From contig NZ_CP081299.1 in assembly GCF_019711195.1 (NCBI RefSeq), positions 6,606,501-6,670,500 on the forward strand: a stretch of DNA of 64,000 nucleotides, given 5' to 3'. The notes under the pieces are model-generated. The model saw only the letters and a program-made list of their open reading frames with translations, had not been told where the DNA came from and ran no database searches. This DNA is from Dyadobacter sp. NIV53. GTDB lineage: Bacteria > Bacteroidota > Bacteroidia > Cytophagales > Spirosomataceae. The position numbers were made by a program, and so were the translations under genes. The stretch's first letter is position 1; the number at the start of each line of letters is the position of its first letter. Shown here piece after piece: positions 52,991 to 62,270 of the stretch.

Positions 52991-53734
52991 TTACCGGACC
53001 AGATATTGCTGACCATTTACAGTTATTGTGTTGCACCGCACGACTTTGTAATCTTCTAACTGAATTTCTCCCTGTGCCTTTACTTTCTGATTTCCCGAAT
53101 ATGAAATAGCAGTGCCTTTGCTGATCGAATTACCCATTTGCACGGATATATGTGGTGGCAGGCGAAGCACAGTTTTATTATCGACAAAAAAACCATTAAT
53201 CCTTCCTTCCCTGTCAGTCTGGAAAGAAGTGACTTTCCCGTTTCCTGTTACGGCTGTCTCCTGTGCTGGTGCAGGTGCTGTATTTGGTGGTGTGTCAGTT
53301 AATGTTTTTCCTGCCGCATTCAGATTAACCATCCTGAATTCCCTTGCCCCGAAACGAGCGTTTTCAACAACTCCGGATACTGACACTTGTGAACCTGGTT
53401 TGGTTAAAGCAAAAATCTGCGATCCCATGTGTGCCGGGAATTTCACGAGCAAACTATCCGCTGCGCTGAGCATGTAAAAGCCGTCAAAAATGAAATCATC
53501 ATTCCCCTGTAATTTGACAACTTTGCCTTGTATCGTATTGATAGCCTGAAGTCCGGGCGATCCGGGAGACGGTGCTCCGGGAGTCGGTCCTCCGGGAGCC
53601 GGAGCACCGGCTACGGGACGAGGACCCGGACCCGCCGGTAATCCAACTGGTTGTGCATGCAAGATTTTGCTTGTGATTAATGCGGTTACAAAAAGGGCCG
53701 CTAATACTGGATTTTTCATGATTTCTTTGTTCAA
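52991..53734 (-). CDS. Exported Pro/Gly-rich protein related to 50647-51348
   Basis: 247 residues with a signal peptide (first ~27 residues, ILHAQ). A Gly/Pro/Ala-rich linker follows (about 30-62, PGPRPVAGAPAPGG). The rest holds two repeats with LLVKFPAHMGSQIFAL and VLRLPPHISVQMG motifs, like the neighbouring anchored protein. It is first in the operon that carries DUF486, MFS, the anchored repeat protein and the two-component system. Function unknown, probably periplasmic or secreted. Confidence 0.7.
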   Translation of the reverse strand: MNKEIMKNPVLAALFVTALITSKILHAQPVGLPAGPGPRPVAGAPAPGGPTPGAPSPGSPGLQAINTIQGKVVKLQGNDDFIFDGFYMLSAADSLLVKFPAHMGSQIFALTKPGSQVSVSGVVENARFGAREFRMVNLNAAGKTLTDTPPNTAPAPAQETAVTGNGKVTSFQTDREGRINGFFVDNKTVLRLPPHISVQMGNSISKGTAISYSGNQKVKAQGEIQLEDYKVVRCNTITVNGQQYLVR

Positions 53735-54000
53735 ATGATTTTGTTTCTTTTTCTAACCGAAAGGTAGGACCACGTAATAAGGCTGACATGAATGTGAAAT
53801 TAATTTTTCCTCATTTGGCTGTATTGAGAGCAGAATTGTCTGGTGATACTTATCGTTTCAGGATGTGGTTACGGGACTTGAAGCGACTTTTTTGATTTAG
53901 AAAAAAACAGCAAATAGCGGATACAAAATTGCCGTGAATCAATGCTCACAGCCGGATAAACCTTAAATTTGAGGAAAAGCCCCTTATTCCTAAACCTGAT

Positions 54001-56340
54001 ATGAACATCCGATTTTCTGCATCAATCTTTTCCGGTAAATTCCGGCTTGTGATCCTGGTTTTACTTGTACCTGTGCTTCTTTACGCGCAGCCAAAACCTA
54101 AACATGACCTGCATTTTGATAAACTGGCACAAAGCTGGGATGAAGCTCTTCCGCTCGGCAATGGGATGTTAGGCGCACTCGTCTGGGAAAAAAACGGGAA
54201 ACTCCGTTTTTCACTGGATAGGGCCGATGTGTGGGATATGCGTCCGATGGCTGGCCTTCATCGCAAAGAATTCAGCTATAAATGGGTACAGGAACAGGTT
54301 CAGAAAAAAGATTACAAACCTGTACAGCAATATTTTGATGTCCCTTATGATACGGAACCAGCGCCATCAAAAATTCCTGCGGGCGCTTTGGAATTTAGTA
54401 TGCCGGCCGGTGTAACGGTCAGGAAAGCGGATGTGGAATTGTCCGGTGCTTCGGCAGTGGTAGAATGGTCTAACGGTATGAAGCTGCGCACCTTCGTTCA
54501 TGCGACCAGGCCGGAAGGCTGGTTCCGGTTTGAAGGTGCAGGTCCTGACTTTTCACCAGAACTGATCGCTCCCGGATATAGTGGAAAAATCGATCCGAAC
54601 GAAAAACCAAACCCTGTGGGTGGCGATGATCTGGCGCGGCTGGGTTATAAACAAGGTGTAATCAAAAAAGAGAAAAACAGCATCACCTATAATCAGGAAG
54701 GGTGGGGCGGTTTCAGATATGAGGTGAACGTGCAGTGGAAATCTGCTGGAAATGGTAATGTGGAAGGAGTATGGAGCATTTCTTCACATTTTCCGGCGGT
54801 CGCCACTGTGAAAGCGGCTGTTCAAATTTCCGCTGCAACTGTGGTTCAGAATGCGTTAAAGGGAACCTTTACAGTAGCATCCGACAGTCATCTTTCATGG
54901 TGGACGGCATTCTGGCAGAAATCTTCCATTCAGGTGCCTGATGCACAGATTGAAAAACAATGGTATCTGGAACAATACAAGTTCGGATCAGCGGCCCGGC
55001 GTGGCGCTCCGCCAATTTCCCTGCAGGCGGTATGGACTGCCGACAATGGCCGCATTCCACCATGGAAAGGTGATTTTCACCACGACCTCAATACCCAGCT
55101 GAGCTATTGGCCGGCATACAGTGGCAACCACCTCGAAGAAGCCTTGGGTTATCTGGATCATTTGGATGAAAACAAAAACAATTATTTACGCTATACCGAA
55201 CAGTTTTTTGGCACAAAAGGATTGGCAGTGCCGGGTGTAACAACACTGGATGGGACTGAAATGGGCGGTTGGATCCAGTACTCACTTTCGCCGACTGTAT
55301 CAGGCTGGCTTGCCCAGCATTATTACCTGCAGTGGCGTTACCGCATGGACAAAACTTTTTTGAAAAACCGTGCATATCCGTGGTTCAGAGAGGTGTGCAC
55401 ATTTTTTGAAAATATAACGGTTAAAAATCAGAAGGGCGAGCGTCACCTGCCGATCAGTTCAAGTCCTGAGATCCATGACAATAGTCTGGAAGCCTGGTTT
55501 CCCGAAACGACTAATTATGACCTGGCACTGATCAAATTCACTTTTAAGGCTGGTGCCGAACTGGCTGTGGCCATGCAGGATCAGAAGCAGGCTGAGAAAT
55601 GGAGGAAACTTCTTGCGGAATTCCCTGATTATGCCAGGACCGAAAAACAAGAGCTGATGTTTGCCCGCAACTTGCCTTATGAAGAATCCCACCGGCATTT
55701 CTCACATCTGATGGCGATTCACCCGTTAGGACTGATCAAATGGGAAGACGGCGAATCAGCGCAAAAGACAATTACGAACACGATCGCGCTCCTCGACAAA
55801 GTTGGCCCTGATTTCTGGTGCGGCTATTCTTATGCATGGCTTGCGAATCTGAAAGCGCGGGCAAAAAACGGGGCAGGAGCAAAGGAAGCCCTAACTATTT
55901 TTGCGAAAGCTTTCTGTTTGCCCAATAGTTTTCACGCCAATGGCGATCAGAGCAAATCGGGTTACTCAAAATTCACGTACCGCCCATTTACACTGGAAGG
56001 GAATTTTGCTTTTGCTGCCGGTTTGCAGGAAATGATGCTGCAAAGTTATGCAGGTTTCATAGAGATCATGCCGGCTTTACCAGCCGAATGGAAAGATGCA
56101 GAATTCAATAATCTGCGTGCCGAAGGCGCTGTGCTGGTGAGTGCAAAAAAACAGAACGGAAGTATTTCGGAAGTAAGCCTGACCGCGGAAAAGGAGGGTG
56201 TGGCCATTTTGAAAATTGATTCACAAAGCTTTAACCTCGCTCTTTCTAAAGGGGTTAAAAAGATAGGAGATGACGGAAAGTTCGTAAAACTGTCGTTTCC
56301 TTCAGGTGGGAATGCTGTGTTTGTTAAGAAGGAAATTTAA
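54001..56340 (+). CDS. Glycoside hydrolase family 95-like protein
   Basis: 779 residues with a signal peptide (first ~30 residues, LLYAQ). N-terminal beta domain (WDEALPLGNGMLGALVWEKNGKLRFSLDRADVWD), (alpha/alpha)6 barrel (LQAVWTADNGRIPPWKGDFHHDLNTQLSYWPAYSGNHLEEAL, SSSPEIHDN, HRHFSHLMAIHPLGL) and a C-terminal beta part (IEIMPALPAEW). This is the alpha-L-fucosidase/L-galactosidase family layout; activity on fucosides or related deoxy sugars is inferred. A -7-like TAAATTTG lies at 53964-53971 without a good -33 box. Confidence 0.9.
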   Translation: MNIRFSASIFSGKFRLVILVLLVPVLLYAQPKPKHDLHFDKLAQSWDEALPLGNGMLGALVWEKNGKLRFSLDRADVWDMRPMAGLHRKEFSYKWVQEQVQKKDYKPVQQYFDVPYDTEPAPSKIPAGALEFSMPAGVTVRKADVELSGASAVVEWSNGMKLRTFVHATRPEGWFRFEGAGPDFSPELIAPGYSGKIDPNEKPNPVGGDDLARLGYKQGVIKKEKNSITYNQEGWGGFRYEVNVQWKSAGNGNVEGVWSISSHFPAVATVKAAVQISAATVVQNALKGTFTVASDSHLSWWTAFWQKSSIQVPDAQIEKQWYLEQYKFGSAARRGAPPISLQAVWTADNGRIPPWKGDFHHDLNTQLSYWPAYSGNHLEEALGYLDHLDENKNNYLRYTEQFFGTKGLAVPGVTTLDGTEMGGWIQYSLSPTVSGWLAQHYYLQWRYRMDKTFLKNRAYPWFREVCTFFENITVKNQKGERHLPISSSPEIHDNSLEAWFPETTNYDLALIKFTFKAGAELAVAMQDQKQAEKWRKLLAEFPDYARTEKQELMFARNLPYEESHRHFSHLMAIHPLGLIKWEDGESAQKTITNTIALLDKVGPDFWCGYSYAWLANLKARAKNGAGAKEALTIFAKAFCLPNSFHANGDQSKSGYSKFTYRPFTLEGNFAFAAGLQEMMLQSYAGFIEIMPALPAEWKDAEFNNLRAEGAVLVSAKKQNGSISEVSLTAEKEGVAILKIDSQSFNLALSKGVKKIGDDGKFVKLSFPSGGNAVFVKKEI

Positions 56341-56431
56341 TTTTTAAAAGGTATAAATTAAATTACGCCGATTTGAAAGAACAAATTTTAGCAAGAAGGC
56401 AGGATTGATAAGTCTGACTTAACACTGCAAA

Positions 56432-56480
56432 AATAGCCTGATTTAGCTATTTGTGAGTAAAACTTTGGTAACTACATTTG
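56432..56480 (+). promoter_or_regulatory. Promoter P1 with inverted-repeat operator before the first response regulator
   Basis: Inverted repeat AATAGC-N8-GCTATT at 56432-56451. Its right arm runs into the -33 box TTTG (56450-56453), then 19 bases, then TACATTTG (56473-56480). Same architecture as at 56545 and 58072. Confidence 0.75.
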
Positions 56481-56544
56481 TAAAATAAGTTTAGTAATCA
56501 TAATAGAAATGATTATTCTAATTTGATAAAATTCTATTGAGAAA

Positions 56545-56593
56545 AATAGCTAAATTTAGCTATTGATGTTAAAAAATTCTATTATTAAATTTG
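56545..56593 (+). promoter_or_regulatory. Promoter P2 with inverted-repeat operator before the first response regulator
   Basis: AATAGC-N8-GCTATT at 56545-56564, -33 box TTG at 56563-56565, 20-base spacer, TAAATTTG at 56586-56593. Transcription would begin ~25 bases before the start codon at 56623. Confidence 0.8.
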
Positions 56594-56622
56594 CAATACC
56601 AATATAAACCCTTACAATAAAG

Positions 56623-57258
56623 ATGATTAAGATTGTAGTATTCGATGACCACAAATCCCGCCGGGAGGCGCTTGAATTACTGATTAACCTGCAGCCCGAA
56701 ATGGAATGTGTAGGATGCTACGAAAATTGCTCCGGACTTGTACAAAACCTCGCGACCAATACACCATCAGTTGTTTTAATGGATATCAACATGCCGGACG
56801 TTGGCGGTATAGAAGGTGTGAGACTACTACAGAAGCATTATCCTGATATAAATATTATTATGCAGACGGTTTTTGAAGAAGACCATACCATATTCGAATG
56901 CCTATCGGCAGGTGCCCACGGTTATATCCTGAAAAAATCTTCTAACGAAAAGCTTATTGAAGGGATCCGGGAAGTCCAAGCAGGAGGCGCCCCTATGACT
57001 CCGTCGATAGCCGCGCGTGTCCTTAATTATTTTAACAAAAGAAAACCCCGGGCCGAAAAAAAGAATTATGATCTTTCCAAAAGGGAGATTGATATCCTTA
57101 CCGGACTGGTGAAAGGGTTAAGCCACAAAATGATTGCTGCTGAACTATTCATTTCCGTATTTACCGTAAGCAATCACGTTAAAAATATATACCAGAAACT
57201 ACACGTCCACACAGTTTCAGAGGCAGTAGTGTCAGCTATTCAAAACCGTATTGTTTGA
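56623..57258 (+). CDS. NarL/LuxR-family response regulator
   Basis: 211 residues. Receiver with acidic pocket D8/D9 (VVFDDHK), phospho-acceptor D54 (VVLMDINMP), Thr in MQTVFEED and Lys in YILKKSSNEK. LuxR helix-turn-helix at about 145-210 (LSKREIDILTGLVKGLSHKMIAAELFISVFTVSNHVKNIYQKLHV). Two copies of the AATAGC-N8-GCTATT operator are in front of it and one in front of the GH19 operon, so it probably controls itself and that operon. The cognate kinase is not adjacent. Confidence 0.94.
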   Translation: MIKIVVFDDHKSRREALELLINLQPEMECVGCYENCSGLVQNLATNTPSVVLMDINMPDVGGIEGVRLLQKHYPDINIIMQTVFEEDHTIFECLSAGAHGYILKKSSNEKLIEGIREVQAGGAPMTPSIAARVLNYFNKRKPRAEKKNYDLSKREIDILTGLVKGLSHKMIAAELFISVFTVSNHVKNIYQKLHVHTVSEAVVSAIQNRIV

Positions 57259-57415
57259 GACGAAATCAATGCAGATAAAAATCCGGGGACAGTTGCGTTT
57301 ATTGCTATGCGTTAGTTGTGGTTCATGATGTTGTATGGATAACGCTGATTCTAAAAATGATCTGTTTTGGCGGGGATCATAATGTTTGCTGGTAGAATAA
57401 CCCATTTTAATTGTA

Positions 57416-58039
57416 ATGATCAGGATTGCTATTTTTGAACTGAATAAGAACAGGCGTGATGCTCTAAAATTCCTGATCAATTTGCAGCCCGGAATGCACT
57501 GTATTGCTGATGGCGAAGATTATGCCGGGATTTTTGCTAATGCTGACAGTATTCAGCCCGATCTGGTAATCATGGATGTAAATGCGCTGAAAGCTGGTGC
57601 AATTCAGGATGTTAGGTTTTTCAGGCAGTTTTTCCCTGATACACTTGTTGTGATGCAAAAAGATTTTGAAGACGATGAAATCATATTTGACTGTATACTG
57701 GCTGGTGCACATGGCTATATTCTCAAAACGGCATCCAATGCGAAGCTTATAGAAAGTATCAGGGAAGCAGCGCGGGATAAGTTCCTGATTATGCCCGGCT
57801 TAGCTGGCATGATGCTGAATTATTTCAGTAAAACAAAAATGAACGGCAGGCGTAATGTATATAACCTGACAGGATCTGAACTGGATATTCTCATGGAAAT
57901 GGCAAGCGGAATAAGTTATCAGATGATCTCGGAAAAACATGTGATTCCTGTCGGCAGGGTGAGCGCACATATCAGGGATATCATCAGTAAATTACACATT
58001 CATGGCGGGGCGGTATTAAACCGGGATGGTAATAAGTGA
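57416..58039 (+). CDS. Degenerate NarL-type response regulator (pseudo-receiver)
   Basis: 207 residues, ~45% identical to the preceding regulator. The acidic pair is changed to E8/L9 (IFELNK), the conserved Thr is Lys (MQKDFEDD) and the MP after the phospho-Asp D54 is NA. The HTH (ISYQMISEKHVIPVGRVSAHIRDIISKLHIH) is also diverged. Phosphorylation in the normal way is unlikely. It may act as a heterodimer partner or phosphorylation-independent regulator of the upstream protein. No AATAGC operator precedes it. Confidence 0.88.
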   Translation: MIRIAIFELNKNRRDALKFLINLQPGMHCIADGEDYAGIFANADSIQPDLVIMDVNALKAGAIQDVRFFRQFFPDTLVVMQKDFEDDEIIFDCILAGAHGYILKTASNAKLIESIREAARDKFLIMPGLAGMMLNYFSKTKMNGRRNVYNLTGSELDILMEMASGISYQMISEKHVIPVGRVSAHIRDIISKLHIHGGAVLNRDGNK

Positions 58040-58071
58040 AGAGTCAGGTTCAACTTAGAACTGTATTGAAA

Positions 58072-58120
58072 AATAGCCTGAATTAGCTATTGCACGCACT
58101 TTTCTTCCGTTTTACCTTTG
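58072..58120 (+). promoter_or_regulatory. Promoter of the GH19 operon with the same inverted-repeat operator
   Basis: AATAGC-N8-GCTATT at 58072-58091, TTG at 58090-58092, 20-base spacer, TACCTTTG at 58113-58120. Leader of ~100 bases to the lipoprotein start at 58230. Confidence 0.85.
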
Positions 58121-58229
58121 TAGAATCCAATCCGGTTATCGCTTTCAGGGTTTTCGGAAAAAATCAAATAACGGAGTTCTTCCGGCTGAGTTTCAGAATA
58201 TCTATTTCTAAATGTAAATACTCCTCACA

Positions 58230-58670
58230 ATGAGAAAACTTATTTCAGCCGTTTCCGGCGCAGGTTGTTTGTTTCTAAGTCTGGTTTTTCACGTCGGCTG
58301 TTCTACCATTTCCAAATTTGACCAGTATTCCTACGCCCAGTCTACTTCCTTAAAAGTGGATGCCATCAACCTGATGGGGAATGCCACGCAGCCTTATGAA
58401 ACGCAAAGTTCGGACGTATTAAAAGTCCGGACTGCCATTGAAAAAATGTATGAGTACGAAAAGAACAGGCCAAAAAATCAGGTTTCTGAGAAAATGTGGG
58501 TAATTGTCCGTGATTCGACCGGACATTCCTTTGCAGGATTTATTAAAAGATGGCAGAAAGAAAAAACGCTGGACGCTGCATTTATTAAAGAATCCCAGCA
58601 ACTGGTGAGCGAATCTTTCGATCAGATCTCACAGCTGGAAAGCGGCAAAATCAAACAAATTTCTAACTAG
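58230..58670 (+). CDS. Small lipoprotein, first gene of the GH19 operon
   Basis: 146 residues with a lipoprotein leader (lipobox VGC, C around 24). The mature part is helical and hydrophilic (SSDVLKVRTAIEKMYEYEK, FIKRWQKEKTLDAAFIKESQQLVSESFDQI). No known domain. 15 bases separate it from the next gene. It may tether to the outer membrane or peptidoglycan, by analogy with o-spanin-like lipoproteins of lysis modules (inference only). Confidence 0.8.
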   Translation: MRKLISAVSGAGCLFLSLVFHVGCSTISKFDQYSYAQSTSLKVDAINLMGNATQPYETQSSDVLKVRTAIEKMYEYEKNRPKNQVSEKMWVIVRDSTGHSFAGFIKRWQKEKTLDAAFIKESQQLVSESFDQISQLESGKIKQISN

Positions 58671-58685
58671 TTATCTCCTGAAAAT

Positions 58686-59021
58686 ATGAGTGTGATCAAT
58701 TTTGATGAATTGTACGACAATTTGAAAAGTGGGGTGGAATCGGTAGCGAAAGAATCTGTGGACGGCTATGTCAGCCAGGCAAAAGCAGACGGCCAAAAGG
58801 TGCTGGAAGCAGCCAAATCAGACCTTGCCCGATGGGCTGTGGAAGTGGAGACTGGTGCGCTCACAAAGGAAGACCTGGAATTCCTGCTTCAGGAAGAAGG
58901 ATCGCTGGAAGAGCTTACTGCGCTTAAAGAAGCGGGACTGGCTGCCGTTCAGATCGATAAGTTCCGCAACGGACTGATCAACATGATCATCGGTACGATT
59001 ACCGGTGCAATTAAAGTCTAG
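58686..59021 (+). CDS. Small helical protein of the GH19 operon
   Basis: 111 residues without signal peptide. The amphipathic helical start (FDELYDNLKSGVESVAKESVDGYVSQAKADG) is followed by an acidic middle and a hydrophobic glycine-containing end (INMIIGTITGAIKV), possibly a short membrane segment. Unknown family. 14 bases to the next gene. Confidence 0.75.
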   Translation: MSVINFDELYDNLKSGVESVAKESVDGYVSQAKADGQKVLEAAKSDLARWAVEVETGALTKEDLEFLLQEEGSLEELTALKEAGLAAVQIDKFRNGLINMIIGTITGAIKV

Positions 59022-59035
59022 TTAATTTTTAAGCT

Positions 59036-59848
59036 ATGATCAGCGATATCCTGAACCCGGAAGTCGCAGGAAGACTGCCTGCAACTGTTTGGTGCATGCT
59101 CTTCGTACTGCTTTGTGTACTGCTTGCACAGTTGGGCCTGTTTATTTTCGAAAAGTTCTGGCATACCAGGATGGCCCCTGTTTATAATGAGGTGGTTGGG
59201 ATCATGTTTAGTGCAATCGGCCTGATTTACTCGCTGATACTGGCATTTGTGATCATCGCTGTCTGGGACGACTATGAAGACCTGAACAAGACCATTGCAG
59301 AAGAAGCTGATATGCTGAATGGTATTATGGCGCACACTACTACCTTACCCGACAGCATGCAGTTGTCCATCAAAACCGCAATGATAAGTTATTGCAGACA
59401 GGTAATAAATGACGAATGGCAGATGAAGGGAAAAGATGCACCTGAGCGGCCAAGTGCCATTCCAAGCCTTAGGCTGGCGTTGCTGCAAATAGAGCCATCC
59501 GGCAAGCGCGAAGAAGCCATTTACCAGGTGGTCGACCAGGACCTGAGCCGTATCAGTGACCTGAGAAGAAAACGGCTTAGTTATGTCAGGTCGCAGATAC
59601 CGGCCCTGGTGTGGTTTACGCTGCAAACCGGAAGTGTAGTCCTGATTGTCTTTTCTTACTTTTTGACCATGTCGTCGGAGTGGCTTAAAAGGATCAGTCT
59701 GGGCTTTTTTTCTGGGTATCTGGCCATGTGTATGTTTCTGATTTATACACTTGACCGTCCATTCAGTAAAGAAGTGCAGGTCAGCAGCCAGCCTTATGCC
59801 AATGTGCTGATGAGCCTGGAACAATTTTACGCAGTTAACCTAAGATAG
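59036..59848 (+). CDS. DUF4239 membrane protein
   Basis: 270 residues with membrane helices near 18-40, 51-73, 193-213 and 217-236. The central ~110 residues are helical (MLNGIMAHTTTLPDSMQLSIKTAMISYCRQVINDEWQMKG). The pattern LIYSLILAFVIIAVWDDYEDLNKTIAEEADML is typical of the DUF4239 (bestrophin-like) family. Inner membrane. Function unknown; 10 bases before the GH19 gene. Confidence 0.85.
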   Translation: MISDILNPEVAGRLPATVWCMLFVLLCVLLAQLGLFIFEKFWHTRMAPVYNEVVGIMFSAIGLIYSLILAFVIIAVWDDYEDLNKTIAEEADMLNGIMAHTTTLPDSMQLSIKTAMISYCRQVINDEWQMKGKDAPERPSAIPSLRLALLQIEPSGKREEAIYQVVDQDLSRISDLRRKRLSYVRSQIPALVWFTLQTGSVVLIVFSYFLTMSSEWLKRISLGFFSGYLAMCMFLIYTLDRPFSKEVQVSSQPYANVLMSLEQFYAVNLR

Positions 59849-59858
59849 CCGCCTTTTT

Positions 59859-60470
59859 ATGACAAGTTCACAATTGCAGGCTGTGGCATGCTCGACAGCT
59901 GCCAATGCCAATATTTTCCTGCCTTACATCAACCAGACTTTTGACCGGTTTGATATCAGTACACCGGTACGCCAGCTATGTTTTATGGCCCAGGTTTCAC
60001 ATGAAAGCGGAGGGCTTTTTTACACCGAAGAACTGGCCAGCGGGGCGGCGTATGAAGGCCGGGCAAGCCTTGGAAATATCCATCCGGGCGACGGCATAAA
60101 GTTTAAAGGGCGGGGACTGATCCAGATTACGGGCAGGAATAACTATCAGCTGGTCAGTGCAGCACTTCAGGCTGATTTTATAGCAAATCCAACACTATTG
60201 GGTGGAAAGAATATCAGCCAGTGCAGCCCGGACCAGCTCAAATATGCTGCGCTCAGTGCCGGATGGTTCTGGCAGCGTGCGGGTTTGAATGTTTTTGCAG
60301 ACAAGATCAACCCGCTGCAGCCTGTCGATTCCGGTGCTAACCTGGAATATTTCAAAAGGATTACCAGGGGCATAAACGGGGGCTATAATGGGTTGCCCGA
60401 TAGGCTTCACCGGTATTTACAAGGTGCAGCCGCCATGCCAGCCGGGCCGGCAAACCAAACGGCAGCCTGA
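59859..60470 (+). CDS. GH19-type chitinase/endolysin, no signal peptide
   Basis: 203 residues covering only a GH19 catalytic domain: catalytic Glu E49 in QVSHESGGLFYTEE (second Glu at 57/58), then FKGRGLIQITGRNNY and NPTLLGG. No signal peptide, no carbohydrate-binding domain. Size and start resemble phage or integrated endolysins, which cut peptidoglycan or chitin. Export would depend on a holin-like path or release by lysis. Central enzyme of the operon. Confidence 0.9.
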   Translation: MTSSQLQAVACSTAANANIFLPYINQTFDRFDISTPVRQLCFMAQVSHESGGLFYTEELASGAAYEGRASLGNIHPGDGIKFKGRGLIQITGRNNYQLVSAALQADFIANPTLLGGKNISQCSPDQLKYAALSAGWFWQRAGLNVFADKINPLQPVDSGANLEYFKRITRGINGGYNGLPDRLHRYLQGAAAMPAGPANQTAA

Positions 60471-60515
60471 TTAAAGCTTACCAAAATAAAACTAACCATA
60501 TAACTCCGGATCATA

Positions 60516-62237
60516 ATGTCACAATCCAATACCTCCGTAATGCAGGTGGGAAGCATCCCTATGAGCAAAAACCTGTCCGTTGCCAACAATTGCGCCATCG
60601 AAGTCGTCATGCTGAACACATTCTCAGACGATAACAGTCTTCGCGGGTATGAACAAAATCTGGTACAACTGGGCACGGCCAGTGGTCAGAAATCACTCGC
60701 TGCAAAAAGCACAGCCACCATTGCCCTGGATGCTGCTGGCATAACGCCATCCTATCTGCAGGTATACAATATTATCTATGCAAAAGCCTCGAACCTGTTC
60801 CCGGTGAAAATTGGCCGCTCAGCTCCCTCTTACCAGGGACGCGGATACGATCCTGTAACCATCACTGACGATGATGTCATGACTATGACCCAGACTGAAC
60901 AGTTTTTACAGACGATATCTGCTTATCCTACTTCCAGTCTTTCACAGAACTATGCCGCCGCTATGCAGGCCATACAAAATGGGAATGGCACCGACACGGA
61001 CATAGAAGCCGGGGTTTCCCAATTTTTCGCTGCGACAAGTTTCCCGAATGTGACTATCGACTCGATCAGTGCGGTAACTACTTACTTTTCACAGTTTCCT
61101 AACGTTTGGGCAGCATATCAGCCGACCAGGACGCACTACCTGTATTCCGGCGATGGCAGTTCTGTTACTTATGCAGGCTCGATCACTATTTCGCTCCCTG
61201 CCGTTACGACATACGATAAAAGCCTTCCTGGCTTCGGCCTGAGTTTCACCGATGCAGATGGTGCAACAAAGCCGCTGTATTTTATTGACGGGCAGTTTAT
61301 CGATAATAAAAGCGTAGCAGCGGCTACGGTTTGTCTTTCAGGGACATTTGTCCTAAAAAGTACATTGACCGGTGTTGCCACGGACAATACGATCGTCCCC
61401 GTTTTAACAGGATTGGTAAGCGGTAAAAAAGTATTGGGTTATGATAGCCAAGCAGTGCCAAACCCGGAAAACACCGGGTACGACAATTATCCGCATGCAA
61501 ATCCGGATTCCTTTTTTAAGGTCTTAAAAGGTTTCGGCATATTCTTTGGAGTGTGCTTGGCAATCTCGCTTTGCGGATTAGCTGTTATGGCCATATTGGA
61601 TCGCATAAAAGAGTATAAGGATTCTATAAGAGAATCACAAGAGTCGGATGACCCTGATTTCTCTGATGACCTGGGTGGTGTAAAGCTTGATGAGTTGAAA
61701 TCTGATGGCGAATCCGATATTGTTCCTGTAAAGGAAAAACTGCAAAAGCTGCTTGATGATATAGATGTGGACGTCAACCTGGACAGCAAGTTGCCGGACC
61801 TATTGGAAGATGCCGGGCCAAAGATAGAAGAAATGCAGAATGAAGAGCAAAAAGAGTTACTTGAAGAAGAGGGGGAAGCTGTTGAAGGAGTAATCGGATC
61901 CGAGTTAGACAATGGTGTCAATAATATCAAACTGCAAAATGATGTGGATAAGGTTGATGCTGCCTTAGAAAAACTGGAAGATGCATCCGGCTCTGAACTA
62001 GTAGAAATATTGCCGGAGGTGGAAAGTCCTATTGCCGAAGTGAAAGTTGATGCGGATGCTAATTATCAAAAGGCCGAATCACTGGCAGAAGGTCAGGCAC
62101 ACGACGACTTGGAAACAGCTGGAAAAGAAGAGGGCGATCTGGCTGCCGAAGTAGAAAATTTCCAAAAGGAAGAAGCTGAGGAAGAAACCGGCAATACCGA
62201 GGATACCAAATTTACTGAAAACGAACTGGAAGGATAG
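60516..62237 (+). CDS. Large unknown protein with one membrane helix and acidic coiled tail (paralogue of 63118)
   Basis: 573 residues without signal peptide. The N-terminal ~310 residues are beta-rich and share blocks with the gene at 63118 (NLFPVKIG, VTITDDDV, TEQFLQTISAYPTSSL, YFIDGQFIDNKSV, LSGTFVLKSTLTG). One membrane helix lies at ~338-362 (GFGIFFGVCLAISLCGLAVMA), followed by ~200 residues of acidic, Glu/Asp-rich low complexity (LLEEEGEAVEG, EKEEGDLAAEVENF). Predicted to be membrane-bound or inserted on release. No named family. Confidence 0.8.
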   Translation: MSQSNTSVMQVGSIPMSKNLSVANNCAIEVVMLNTFSDDNSLRGYEQNLVQLGTASGQKSLAAKSTATIALDAAGITPSYLQVYNIIYAKASNLFPVKIGRSAPSYQGRGYDPVTITDDDVMTMTQTEQFLQTISAYPTSSLSQNYAAAMQAIQNGNGTDTDIEAGVSQFFAATSFPNVTIDSISAVTTYFSQFPNVWAAYQPTRTHYLYSGDGSSVTYAGSITISLPAVTTYDKSLPGFGLSFTDADGATKPLYFIDGQFIDNKSVAAATVCLSGTFVLKSTLTGVATDNTIVPVLTGLVSGKKVLGYDSQAVPNPENTGYDNYPHANPDSFFKVLKGFGIFFGVCLAISLCGLAVMAILDRIKEYKDSIRESQESDDPDFSDDLGGVKLDELKSDGESDIVPVKEKLQKLLDDIDVDVNLDSKLPDLLEDAGPKIEEMQNEEQKELLEEEGEAVEGVIGSELDNGVNNIKLQNDVDKVDAALEKLEDASGSELVEILPEVESPIAEVKVDADANYQKAESLAEGQAHDDLETAGKEEGDLAAEVENFQKEEAEEETGNTEDTKFTENELEG

Positions 62238-62270
62238 GAGTAGTCAAGATGTATTTCAAACCGTATTATT

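Noticed and set aside
56341..56622. CRISPR-like array from repeated AATAGC...GCTATT words
   Set aside because: Copies are 113 and ~1500 bases apart, each tied to a promoter; no regular spacers.
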